A stretch of 64,000 nt of DNA from Pseudomonas sp. MYb60 (GTDB lineage Bacteria; Pseudomonadota; Gammaproteobacteria; Pseudomonadales; Pseudomonadaceae), in NCBI RefSeq assembly GCF_002979555.1, contig NZ_PCOZ01000004.1:124001-188000 (forward strand), written 5' to 3'. A program made the position numbers and the translations under genes. The notes under the pieces were generated by a model that did not search any database, was not told the DNA's origin, and saw nothing but the letters and a program-made list of their open reading frames with translations. This document shows positions 36,540-45,285 of this stretch, in pieces (the stretch's first letter is position 1; each line of letters opens with the position of its first letter).

Positions 36540-37313
36540 ATGAAAGCAGTTATTTTGGCCGGTGGCCTGGGAACGCGCCTAAGTGAAGAAACCAGCCTAC
36601 GCCCAAAACCCATGGTCGAGATCGGGGGTAAGCCTATCCTTTGGCATATCCTCAAAATGTACTCGGCTCATGGCATCAATGATTTCATTATTTGCTGTGG
36701 TTATAAGGGTTATGTCATCAAGGAGTACTTTGCCAACTACTTCCTGCACATGTCCGATGTCACGTTCAACATGCGCGATAACACCATGAAAGTTCATGAC
36801 AGACGCGCTGAGGCTTGGAATATCACTCTGGTTGATACGGGTGATGATTCCATGACTGGCGGCCGCCTGCGTCGTGTTGCGGAGTATGTCAAAGATGATG
36901 AGGCGTTCTGCTTCACCTACGGTGATGGCGTCAGCGATCTCGACATCAGCGCCACACTGGCTTTTCACAAGCAGCACGGCAAGGCCGCAACGCTCACTGC
37001 CACCTTCCCGCCTGGGCGTTTCGGCGCACTGGATATCCAGAAGGGCCAGGTCTTGAATTTCAAAGAAAAGCCAAAGGGCGACGGCGCCTTGATAAATGGA
37101 GGCTTCTTCGTACTCAGCCCCAAGGTATTGGCTTACCTGAAGGATGACAGCACGACTTGGGAACAGGAACCGCTGATGAAACTTGCGGCTGAGGGCGAGT
37201 TGATGGCCTTTGAACACCCTGGATTCTGGCAACCCATGGACACCCTGCGTGACAAGCACTATCTGGAAGAGCTTTGGCATTCTGGCAAAGCCCCTTGGAA
37301 GTCTTGGGACTGA
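36540..37313 (+). CDS. rfbF: glucose-1-phosphate cytidylyltransferase
   Basis: This 257-residue enzyme makes CDP-glucose from CTP and glucose 1-phosphate, the entry to all CDP-3,6-dideoxyhexoses. The nucleotide-binding start is AGGLGTRLSEET, then RPKPMVEIGGKPILWHI; FTYGDGVSDLD and FWQPMDTLRDK are family landmarks. CGGAGA lies 5 bp before the ATG. It is followed by rfbG after 2 bp, indicating coupled translation. Confidence 0.97.
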   Translation: MKAVILAGGLGTRLSEETSLRPKPMVEIGGKPILWHILKMYSAHGINDFIICCGYKGYVIKEYFANYFLHMSDVTFNMRDNTMKVHDRRAEAWNITLVDTGDDSMTGGRLRRVAEYVKDDEAFCFTYGDGVSDLDISATLAFHKQHGKAATLTATFPPGRFGALDIQKGQVLNFKEKPKGDGALINGGFFVLSPKVLAYLKDDSTTWEQEPLMKLAAEGELMAFEHPGFWQPMDTLRDKHYLEELWHSGKAPWKSWD

Positions 37314-37315
37314 AT

Positions 37316-38401
37316 ATGAAGTCGACGGTTTCCCCCGCCTTTTGGCAAGGCAAAAAAGTGTTCCTGACGGGTCATACCGGCTTCAAGGGTAGCTGGCTAT
37401 CTCTTTGGCTGACCAGCATGGGCGCGCAGGTCAAGGGCTTTGCATTGGCACCTCCGACACACCCTGCCCTTTTCGTCGAGGCGAGGGTCGCCGATGGCAT
37501 GGAGTCTGAACAAGGTGACATCCGCGACTTGGCAGCCATAACCCTAAGCATGACCAGCTTCAATCCAGATGTGCTGATCCACATGGCGGCTCAACCGCTG
37601 GTTCGCCTGTCCTACCGCCAACCGGTGGAAACCTATTCGACGAACGTGATGGGGACCCTGCATGTTCTGGAGGCCGCACGTCAGTGCCCCAACCTTCGTG
37701 CAATCGTCAACGTCACCACTGACAAGTGCTACGAAAACCGTGAATGGGAATGGGGCTATCGTGAAGACGAGCCCATGGGCGGACATGACCCGTACAGCAA
37801 CAGCAAAGGTTGTGTTGAACTGATCACCAGTGCGTATCGCAAATCGTTCTTCAGCGATCCCCAAGGAGCGGCATTGGCCTCGGGCCGTGCTGGCAACGTA
37901 ATTGGCGGCGGAGATTGGGCTGAAGATCGGCTTATCCCTGATATCCTTAGTGCCTTCCAACAGGGTAAAGCCGTCACAATACGCAACCCTAGGGCTACGC
38001 GCCCATGGCAGCATGTGCTGGAGCCGCTGAGCGGCTATCTGGTGTTGGCCGAGCATCTCTGGACCCACGGGCATCGCTTTGCCGAGGGCTGGAATTTCGG
38101 TCCTCGGGACGAAGATGCGCGACCTGTTGAGTGGATTCTCGACCAAATGGTTCGGACCTGGGGCGCAGGCGCCCGCTGGCAACTGGATGAAGATCCACAG
38201 CCACATGAGGCAAATTACCTCAAGTTGGATATTTCAAAGGCTCGTGCCCGTTTACAGTGGTCACCGAGCTGGAGCCTGGAAACCACGCTCGCCCGGATTG
38301 TCACATGGCACCGCGCATGGTTGAGCGGCGACGATATTCAGGCCCACTGCCTGGAAGAAATAAGCGCTTACGTTCTCGCCATGCACACCAGCAGCAACTA
38401 A
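37316..38401 (+). CDS. rfbG: CDP-glucose 4,6-dehydratase
   Basis: This 361-residue extended SDR converts CDP-glucose to CDP-4-keto-6-deoxyglucose. The NAD-binding motif is GHTGFKG (19-25); the catalytic site is NVTTDKCYEN with YSNSK. GNVIGGGDWAEDRLIPD is a strong family signature. ATG 37316 is used because codons from 37274 overlap rfbF heavily and add no family sequence. Confidence 0.97.
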   Translation: MKSTVSPAFWQGKKVFLTGHTGFKGSWLSLWLTSMGAQVKGFALAPPTHPALFVEARVADGMESEQGDIRDLAAITLSMTSFNPDVLIHMAAQPLVRLSYRQPVETYSTNVMGTLHVLEAARQCPNLRAIVNVTTDKCYENREWEWGYREDEPMGGHDPYSNSKGCVELITSAYRKSFFSDPQGAALASGRAGNVIGGGDWAEDRLIPDILSAFQQGKAVTIRNPRATRPWQHVLEPLSGYLVLAEHLWTHGHRFAEGWNFGPRDEDARPVEWILDQMVRTWGAGARWQLDEDPQPHEANYLKLDISKARARLQWSPSWSLETTLARIVTWHRAWLSGDDIQAHCLEEISAYVLAMHTSSN

Positions 38402-38425
38402 CTTTATTTTTTAGCAGGAACCTTC

Positions 38426-39739
38426 ATGACACCCGATATGCTCCGCCAGGAAATCAGCAAGCTCGTCGAGCAATACGCAAACGTCGCATTGGCGAGCAAG
38501 CCGTTCGTGGCCGGCGAAACCGTAATCCCACCATCAGGTAAGGTAATCGGGGCCCGTGAGCTGCAACTGATGGTCGAGGCCTCCCTGGATGGCTGGCTGA
38601 CCACCGGCCGCTTTAATGCCGAGTTCGAGAAAAAACTCGCTGAGTTCCTCGGTGTGAAATTTCTGCTGTCGGTCAACTCGGGATCTTCTGCAAACCTGGT
38701 TGCCTTCAGCACGCTGACTTCACCCAAGCTGGGTGAACGAGCCATCAAAAAGGGCGACGAAGTCATAGGCGTCGCAGCTGGATTCCCGACAACAGTCAAT
38801 CCAATCGTCCAGTTTGGTGCAGTCCCGGTTTTCGTCGATGTCGACATGGCAACCCACAACATCAATGCCGACTTGATCGAGGCCGCCATCACGCCTAAAA
38901 CCAAGGCAATCATGCTGGCTCACACCCTGGGTAATCCGTTCAACCTCGGGAAGGTCAAGGCACTGTGCGAAAAGTACAATCTGTGGCTGGTTGAAGACTG
39001 CTGCGATGCCTTGGGGGCGACCTATGATGGCAAACTGGTAGGTACCTTCGGCGATATCGCGACACTCAGTTTCTACCCTGCGCACCACATCACCATGGGC
39101 GAAGGCGGCGCGGTATTCACCAACAATCCAATGCTCAAAGTGATTGCAGAGTCTTTCCGCGACTGGGGTCGTGACTGCTACTGCGCTCCTGGTTGCGACA
39201 ATACCTGCGGCGATCGGTTTGGCCAGCAATACGGTAGCCTGCCTCAAGGTTATGACCATAAGTACGTCTATGCGCACTTGGGTTACAACCTGAAGATTAC
39301 TGACATGCAGGCTGCCTGTGGCCTTGCCCAACTTGAACGCGCCCAGGATTTCATCGATACGCGCAAACACAACTTCAAACTGCTCAAGGAGCGTCTGTCG
39401 ACCCTATCCGAGTTTCTTGAGATTGCCGAGGCTACTCCCAATAGCGACCCGTCGTGGTTTGGCTTCCCGGTGACATTGAAAGAAAGCAGCGGCGTGAACC
39501 GTGTCGACCTCCTCAAGTACCTCGATCAGCACAAAATTGGCACCCGCCTGCTTTTCGCCGGCAACCTGACACGTCAACCTTATTTCCAGAACCTGGAGTA
39601 TCGAGTGGTTGGCGAACTGACGAACACCGATCGCACCATGAATCAGACTTTCTGGCTTGGCGTCCAGCCATCACTGGGGCAAGAGCATTTTGATTTTGTC
39701 GGTGAGAAACTGGAAGAATTTTTCGGGATTGGTTTCTAA
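38426..39739 (+). CDS. rfbH: CDP-4-keto-6-deoxy-D-glucose-3-dehydrase (E1)
   Basis: This 437-residue PMP/[2Fe-2S] enzyme removes the C3 hydroxyl with the reductase RfbI/AscD. The diagnostic features are present: the usual aminotransferase lysine is replaced by His220 ([13 protein letters not shown]). Cysteines 193, 251, 253 and 261 fit the C-X57-C-X1-C-X7-C iron-sulfur pattern of this family exactly. The product is CDP-3,6-dideoxy-4-keto-hexose, the branch point for yersiniose-like and other dideoxy sugars. The gene lies 24 bp after rfbG. Confidence 0.97.
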   Translation: MTPDMLRQEISKLVEQYANVALASKPFVAGETVIPPSGKVIGARELQLMVEASLDGWLTTGRFNAEFEKKLAEFLGVKFLLSVNSGSSANLVAFSTLTSPKLGERAIKKGDEVIGVAAGFPTTVNPIVQFGAVPVFVDVDMATHNINADLIEAAITPKTKAIMLAHTLGNPFNLGKVKALCEKYNLWLVEDCCDALGATYDGKLVGTFGDIATLSFYPAHHITMGEGGAVFTNNPMLKVIAESFRDWGRDCYCAPGCDNTCGDRFGQQYGSLPQGYDHKYVYAHLGYNLKITDMQAACGLAQLERAQDFIDTRKHNFKLLKERLSTLSEFLEIAEATPNSDPSWFGFPVTLKESSGVNRVDLLKYLDQHKIGTRLLFAGNLTRQPYFQNLEYRVVGELTNTDRTMNQTFWLGVQPSLGQEHFDFVGEKLEEFFGIGF

Positions 39740-39742
39740 ACA

Positions 39743-41446
39743 ATGAAAGCGTCTGACGCCGTGGCGCTGGTACTCGCTCAGAACAAGGTTCTGTACGGGT
39801 ACGAGCTGATCGGGGGGATGATTACGCACCTGGTTGATAGCATCAACCAACTAGGCGTGACTTCCCTTGTTTCAGTGCATCACGAGCAAGCGGCTGCATT
39901 TGCGGCGGCGGCAGTCGCGCGCGCAACACACCACGAACTGCTCGGGGTTGCATTAGGCACCAGCGGACCGGGCGCAACCAACCTGATAACGGGTATTGCT
40001 GATTGCTGGCTTGACAGTCATCCATGCATCTTCATTACCGGACAGGTAAATACCTACGAACTCAAAGGCGATCGAAACATTCGCCAGCAAGGTTTTCAGG
40101 AACTCGACAGCGTGGCCCTCGTCAGCAGCATCACTAAATATGCTCACCAAGTCACGCATATCGAAGAGCTACTCCCTTGCCTGCAGAAGGCAATCGATAT
40201 AGCCAAAGAAGGACGTCCCGGCCCCGTGTTGCTGGATATCCCTATGGATCTTCAGAAAGTCGAAATTGATGACTCTTTAGTAAACGCCATTTTGAGCGCG
40301 CAAAGAAAATCGACCACGCAAACAGTCTGTGTATCCGATTTAGAGGCGATTAAAAGCAAACTGAAGATCGCAAAAAAACCTCTGATTTTGCTTGGCGGAG
40401 GTGCAGTCAATTCGCGTAATTTCAAGCAGTGGAAAAATCAGCTTGAGATGTCTGGAATACCTTTCGTCGCAAGCTTGAAAGGCGCAGAAAAGATACAAGA
40501 AAGTCCGAATTACATGGGCATGTTGGGGGCTTATGGCACCAGAACCGCTAACTATGCCGTACAAAATTGCGATTTTTTACTGGTATTGGGCAGCCGCTTG
40601 GATGTGCGACAGACAGGCGCTCAACCTGATGACTTTGCTCGAAATGCCGAGATTATTCAGATTGATCTGATGGAGGGACAACTGAATAATCGCGTAAAAG
40701 CAACGGACTCCGTTCAAATGGAGTTAAGCGCTTTTTTCGCAAACTTCCCTCTTTCGGATTCCCTCAAAAACCCTATGTGTGCGACGTGGGCCACAGAACT
40801 GCAAGCCCATTTCAATCAGAATTTTGTAGATGAATACACTGACTGGATATTCAGTCCCTTCAAAATCTTCTCAGCCCTGAATGCGCTCACTGCCGCTCAT
40901 GCGCTCGACTATGTCGCCGACGTAGGCAACAACCAAATGTGGGCCGCGCATACGTTGAGGCTGAGCAAAAATCAATCTATGCACCATTCCGGCGGTTTGG
41001 GTGCAATGGGTTTTGCAATTCCGACGGCGATTGGGGTGTGTCACTCAGCCAACAAGCCGGTGATCGTCATTACGGGCGATGGCGGCGCCCAGCTCAACAT
41101 CCAAGAGCTGGATGTCATTGCGCGAGACCAATTGCCTGTACTGATAATTGTGCTGAACAATCACTCGTTAGGGATGGTACACGGGTTCCAGGAAATGTAT
41201 TTCGAGGGTCGAACCTCCTCGACTTACTGGAATGGCTACACGTCCCAGTTCAAGGCAATAGGCGAAGCATACGGAATCAACGCCAAAGTCATCAGCGAAG
41301 ATACTGAGTTTCGGACTTCAATTATGCAATTTCTGCAGGCCCCAGGCCCGATGCTGATTGAAGTCTTGATTCCCGACGCACGAGAGTGTCGCCCACGACT
41401 CGAATTCGGGAAGCTGATTGACCAGCAAATGCCAAAAAGGGCATAA
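39743..41446 (+). CDS. thiamine-diphosphate enzyme, acetolactate-synthase-like (candidate sugar C4 acyl transferase)
   Basis: This 567-residue ThDP enzyme has the AHAS domain order. The catalytic Glu48 is in VSVHHEQAAAFAA. TSGPGATNLITG follows, then a central domain (about 195-330), and the ThDP/Mg motif starts at ITGDGGAQLNIQEL and ends in NN. YerE, a relative acting on CDP-3,6-dideoxy-4-keto sugars, adds a two-carbon acetyl unit from pyruvate to C4, making a yersiniose precursor. The position 3 bp after rfbH supports action on the same CDP sugar. The acyl donor may instead be 4-hydroxy-2-oxovalerate, made by the downstream aldolase. Housekeeping valine synthesis is unlikely in this setting. 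Confidence 0.85.
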   Translation: MKASDAVALVLAQNKVLYGYELIGGMITHLVDSINQLGVTSLVSVHHEQAAAFAAAAVARATHHELLGVALGTSGPGATNLITGIADCWLDSHPCIFITGQVNTYELKGDRNIRQQGFQELDSVALVSSITKYAHQVTHIEELLPCLQKAIDIAKEGRPGPVLLDIPMDLQKVEIDDSLVNAILSAQRKSTTQTVCVSDLEAIKSKLKIAKKPLILLGGGAVNSRNFKQWKNQLEMSGIPFVASLKGAEKIQESPNYMGMLGAYGTRTANYAVQNCDFLLVLGSRLDVRQTGAQPDDFARNAEIIQIDLMEGQLNNRVKATDSVQMELSAFFANFPLSDSLKNPMCATWATELQAHFNQNFVDEYTDWIFSPFKIFSALNALTAAHALDYVADVGNNQMWAAHTLRLSKNQSMHHSGGLGAMGFAIPTAIGVCHSANKPVIVITGDGGAQLNIQELDVIARDQLPVLIIVLNNHSLGMVHGFQEMYFEGRTSSTYWNGYTSQFKAIGEAYGINAKVISEDTEFRTSIMQFLQAPGPMLIEVLIPDARECRPRLEFGKLIDQQMPKRA

Positions 41447-41522
41447 GAACCTAACCAAGATTTTTCGAACCTCAGCTGTTGGTCATCGATCAGGCTGATG
41501 CGTCCATCGATGGAGTTTTCAA

Positions 41523-43355
41523 ATGCAAGCGCAGGAAAAAATAAAAGTAAGTGAACAAATCGCAGAAGCACTGGAGAATCTGGGCATTACTCATGTGTTC
41601 GGGATCATTGGTGCAGGTAATGTTCATCTTTTTGAAGCCATAAGCCGCCGCGGTTACACGGAAATCGTATGTGTACACCACGAGCAGGCCGCTTGCATGG
41701 CAGTGCAAACCTACTACCGTACGAATGGACGTCTCTCAGCCGCCCTGCTTACCACGGGTGCAGGCTCGACCAATGGCGTCACAGGTGTTGTATCGGCTTG
41801 GGCGGATTCCATTCCTTGCATAATTATCGCTGGCAACGAACACTCCAAGCACTGCTTCCCGGAAAACCCATTGCGTATGTGGGGCGTACAGGGATACGAC
41901 TCTTGCCAGATGGTAAGCCAGGTCTGCAAATACACTCAACGCGTCACCCTACCGGAGCAGGCTGTCTACGAGCTCGAGAAAGCGGCTTATGTCGCATTGG
42001 AAGGCCGACCAGGTCCAACCTGGATCGAGATTCCGATGGATATACAATCGAGCCGCATTCAGACAAGTGAAATGGCGCGATTCCATGCACCCGTGGCGGA
42101 TAGAACACTTAGCAACGAGGTTGCGGCACAAATTGACAGTGTTGTGAATGCTTTGCTCGAAGCCAAGCGTCCTCTCTTATGGTTGGGTAATGGCATTCGC
42201 TTGGCAGGCGCCGAGAAGCGAATCGCCCCCTTACTCGAAAAGCTTGGTACGCCGGGTCTTGTTTCATGGGCAGGCATTGACATGATCGACTCCGATCACC
42301 CATTGGTGTTCGGGCGCGCCGGAGTCTACGGCCAGCGTGCAGCGAACTTTATCCTGCAAAACAGTGATTACGTACTTGCCATCGGTACACGATTGGCAAT
42401 ACCACAAGTCGGCTACGATTTGACAGAGCTGGCTCGTGAGGCTCGGATTGACGTGGTAGACATCAGCCGTGATGAAGCCTCCAAGAATGCATCACGTACC
42501 CAAGAAGTCATCGTCAGTGATGCCGCCGTATTTATGGAAGCACTGAGCGCGCGCCTCGAATCGTTGGAGATCCCTTCGAAGGCGCAGTGGGTTGCGCAGT
42601 GTGATGCCTACGAATCACAGTTCCCTTGGGTGGGTGAGGAGCATGCGGACAAAGGCGGCTTTATCAACTCATACCGCTTTATGGAGCGTCTGAATCGCTC
42701 GTTCAAACCTAACCAAATTGTCGTAACAGACATGGGCACGGCACTCTTGTGCGGGCATCAGGTGCTGCGCATGAAAGAAGGCCAGCGTCTGATGACCTCT
42801 ACTGGCCTGGGAGAGATGGGCTACGGCCTCCCTGCCGCACTTGGAGTGTCTTTCGCCACTGATCGTGGTGAGGTCATGTGCCTCAACTGCGACGGGGGCA
42901 TGATGATGAATCTTCAAGAACTGCAGACCATCGTGCATCACCAGTTGCCGATCAAATTATTTATCTTCAATAACGACGGCTACTTGATGATCAAACATAC
43001 GCAAAACTCGCTATTCAAGGGGTCTTACGTAGGCACCGACCGGACCTCAGGTGTTTCCTGCCCGGACTTCTCGAAACTGGCCACCGGCTTTGGTATTCCA
43101 TCCTGCCAGATTCGCCATTGGGAAGATGTGGACTCCGCCCTGGAAAAAGTACAGGCTGCCACCGGCCCCATCATTTGCGAAGTATTTATGCACCCTGAAC
43201 AACTTTTCTCACCGAAGCTCTCGGTGATCGTGAAGGAGGATGGCTCTCTGGTATCCCCACCATTGGAAGACCTCTCGCCGCTGATCCCGCGCGATCAACT
43301 GGAGAGTGCCATGCTTCATGGGATGCATGATAAGTCGAAAGCTTTGGGCTTTTGA
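41523..43355 (+). CDS. second thiamine-diphosphate enzyme, acetolactate-synthase-like
   Basis: This is a 610-residue paralogue-like ThDP enzyme. The catalytic Glu54 is in VCVHHEQAACMAV, followed by TTGAGSTNGVTG. The ThDP motif reads NCDGGMMMNLQEL and ends FIFNND, so the first Gly of GDG is Cys while Asp and Asn are kept. It is 77 bp after the first ThDP gene, within the CDP-sugar cluster. It probably transfers an acyl carbanion to, or makes a substrate for, the same branched sugar; which of the two does the C4 addition cannot be told. It differs much from the first along its length, so it is not a recent tandem copy. Confidence 0.82.
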   Translation: MQAQEKIKVSEQIAEALENLGITHVFGIIGAGNVHLFEAISRRGYTEIVCVHHEQAACMAVQTYYRTNGRLSAALLTTGAGSTNGVTGVVSAWADSIPCIIIAGNEHSKHCFPENPLRMWGVQGYDSCQMVSQVCKYTQRVTLPEQAVYELEKAAYVALEGRPGPTWIEIPMDIQSSRIQTSEMARFHAPVADRTLSNEVAAQIDSVVNALLEAKRPLLWLGNGIRLAGAEKRIAPLLEKLGTPGLVSWAGIDMIDSDHPLVFGRAGVYGQRAANFILQNSDYVLAIGTRLAIPQVGYDLTELAREARIDVVDISRDEASKNASRTQEVIVSDAAVFMEALSARLESLEIPSKAQWVAQCDAYESQFPWVGEEHADKGGFINSYRFMERLNRSFKPNQIVVTDMGTALLCGHQVLRMKEGQRLMTSTGLGEMGYGLPAALGVSFATDRGEVMCLNCDGGMMMNLQELQTIVHHQLPIKLFIFNNDGYLMIKHTQNSLFKGSYVGTDRTSGVSCPDFSKLATGFGIPSCQIRHWEDVDSALEKVQAATGPIICEVFMHPEQLFSPKLSVIVKEDGSLVSPPLEDLSPLIPRDQLESAMLHGMHDKSKALGF

Positions 43356-43421
43356 GCTAGTCATGAAAAACAAACGACATGCCATAGAATTAACTTTGCA
43401 GACTGCTGCCGAAATTACAAT

Positions 43422-44399
43422 ATGAAAAAAATTGCAGTATTAGGCGCCAGCAGCCAGATAGCCAAAGACTTTATTCTTTCTGCAAAGGCAAAAAATGAAT
43501 ATCAGCTTATATTATTTGGGCGCAATCTAACTTACCTAAAGGACTGGCTATCAGAAACAGGACTAACCTCTATAGAGGTAGCTCCATATGAGAATTATGG
43601 GCAAACAGATCATGATGTCGTAATAAACTTTGTCGGCGTTGGAAACCCTGCCAAAGCGAAATCCATGGGCGCGAGCATATTAGAAGTTACACAGCAATAT
43701 GATCAACTGGTACTAAAAAACCTGCACAAATATCCGAATCGGAAATATTTGTTTTTGTCCAGTGGCGCTGTCTATGGCGGCGCATTCGACAGCCCCGCAA
43801 CCAACCAGTCGAATGCTACGATCCCGATAAATCTTATAACCGATCAAGACTATTACTCAGTTGCTAAAATCTATGCAGAAGTTTGTCATAGAGCTGCAGC
43901 GCCACTGGCGATCGTCGACATCCGGGTTTTTAACTACTTCAGTCAGACTCAAGATATTGACGCCCGTTTCTTTATTACAGATGTGGTACGTTCGATCAGG
44001 GATGGCAAAGTCTTGCACACATTACCGCAAGATATGAATCGTGATTTCATCCATCCGCAAGACTTCTACAACTTGGTTGACTGCATAATAAAATCTCCCA
44101 AAATGAATACCGCGGTTGACTGTTATAGCGTTCGTCCAACTAGCAAATACGAAATCCTTAAAGAGATGTCCGAAAAACTCGGACTCCTGTATTCAGTTAC
44201 ACGTGACCAAACTGTTTCAGTGAATGCAACAGGCACCAAACTTAATTATTACTCGAACTATCATAAAGCTGCCGAGTTTGGATACAAGCCTCAACACTCT
44301 TCATTAGATACTATTTTAAACGAGTCAGCCGCGATCCTTGGAGTTCAACTGGATTATGCAGCCAAATCAACAGGACAGGCAGATGAAACCTCCTCATAA
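43422..44399 (+). CDS. SDR-type NAD(P)-dependent reductase of nucleotide sugars
   Basis: This is a 325-residue extended SDR. The nucleotide motif is the variant GASSQIAKD near the N-terminus. The active site has SSGAVYGG and YYSVAKIYAE (YxxxK). The C-terminal domain resembles epimerase/reductases, with RDFIHPQDFYNLV. In the yersiniose path an SDR (YerF) reduces the ketone of the attached branch; this gene is the only candidate in the operon for that step. AT-rich codon use marks the beginning of the most foreign-looking segment. The stop overlaps the following gene by 17 bp. Confidence 0.8.
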   Translation: MKKIAVLGASSQIAKDFILSAKAKNEYQLILFGRNLTYLKDWLSETGLTSIEVAPYENYGQTDHDVVINFVGVGNPAKAKSMGASILEVTQQYDQLVLKNLHKYPNRKYLFLSSGAVYGGAFDSPATNQSNATIPINLITDQDYYSVAKIYAEVCHRAAAPLAIVDIRVFNYFSQTQDIDARFFITDVVRSIRDGKVLHTLPQDMNRDFIHPQDFYNLVDCIIKSPKMNTAVDCYSVRPTSKYEILKEMSEKLGLLYSVTRDQTVSVNATGTKLNYYSNYHKAAEFGYKPQHSSLDTILNESAAILGVQLDYAAKSTGQADETSS

Positions 44400-45285
44400 A
44401 TATCGAGTAGCTATTATCGGCTCGGGAAACATAGGATCTGACCTCTTAATTAAAATCATGCGCTCGGAGCATTTGTCATGCACTCTATTTTCCGGCCGCA
44501 ATCTAAAGTCTGTTGGAATTCAGCAGGCGAAAGCACTAGGAATAAACGTTTCAGATCAAGGAATCGGTGCAATATCAGCTGATCCTGATATATGTGATAT
44601 TGTCTTTGATGCTACATCAGCTCATGCTCATATGCATCACTGGGAAATCCTCAGAAAACTTGGTAAATATGTAATTGATATGACACCCGCAAAATTGGGT
44701 GAGTTTTGTATTCCTGCGCTGAATGCAAAAAGCTGTGTTGATAATGGTGCTAAAAATATCAATATGATTACTTGCGGCGGGCAATCTTCTATCCCTATTG
44801 CCAATGCAATTTCCGCAGTGCACGCCGACATAGAATATATCGAAGTAGTCTCCAGCATCGCATCTCTAAGCGCAGGACCGGCAACACGGGCAAATCTTGA
44901 TGAGTATATTGAAACCACCGAGGATGCGTTGATGCGATTTTCAGGAGCGCAACGCACCAAGGCCATTCTCATTCTGAATCCAGCTGACCCACCGATCGAT
45001 ATGCAGACCACTATCTACGCCAAAATCACCAATCCTGATATCCCTGCTATCCGTGATTCTGTGGAACAGATGGTCGCAAAACTAAAGGAATATGTTCCTG
45101 GATACGCATTGATCGTTCCTCCGACAGTTGAAGGGGACCGAGTAATGACTACTATCAAAGTGGTAGGCAACGGAGATTACTTGCCACAGTATGCGGGCAA
45201 TTTAGACATCATTAATTGCGCAGCTATTGCGGTCGCGGAAATGATCGCGACATCCGAACAAGTCAAGGAACGTCAACATGCCTAA
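44383..45285 (+). CDS. acetaldehyde dehydrogenase (acylating), MhpF/DmpF type
   Basis: This 300-residue enzyme interconverts acetyl-CoA and acetaldehyde. It has the Rossmann start VAIIGSGNIGSDLL and catalytic Cys131 in MITCGGQSSIPI, as in MhpF. The C-terminal part matches the dimerisation domain used to bind the aldolase (TTIKVVGNGDYLPQYAGNLD, cited as landmark). ATG 44383 with an AGGACAGG region upstream gives the family start; TTG 44338 is rejected. It overlaps the aldolase gene by 8 bp, the same order as in aromatic meta-cleavage operons. Here no catabolic genes are near, so a biosynthetic direction (acetyl-CoA to acetaldehyde) is inferred. Confidence 0.9.
   Translation: MKPPHKYRVAIIGSGNIGSDLLIKIMRSEHLSCTLFSGRNLKSVGIQQAKALGINVSDQGIGAISADPDICDIVFDATSAHAHMHHWEILRKLGKYVIDMTPAKLGEFCIPALNAKSCVDNGAKNINMITCGGQSSIPIANAISAVHADIEYIEVVSSIASLSAGPATRANLDEYIETTEDALMRFSGAQRTKAILILNPADPPIDMQTTIYAKITNPDIPAIRDSVEQMVAKLKEYVPGYALIVPPTVEGDRVMTTIKVVGNGDYLPQYAGNLDIINCAAIAVAEMIATSEQVKERQHA

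Noticed and set aside
39743..41446. First ThDP gene as a housekeeping acetolactate synthase
   Set aside because: There is no regulatory subunit gene, it is tightly placed after rfbH, and it differs from usual valine-path enzymes in context.
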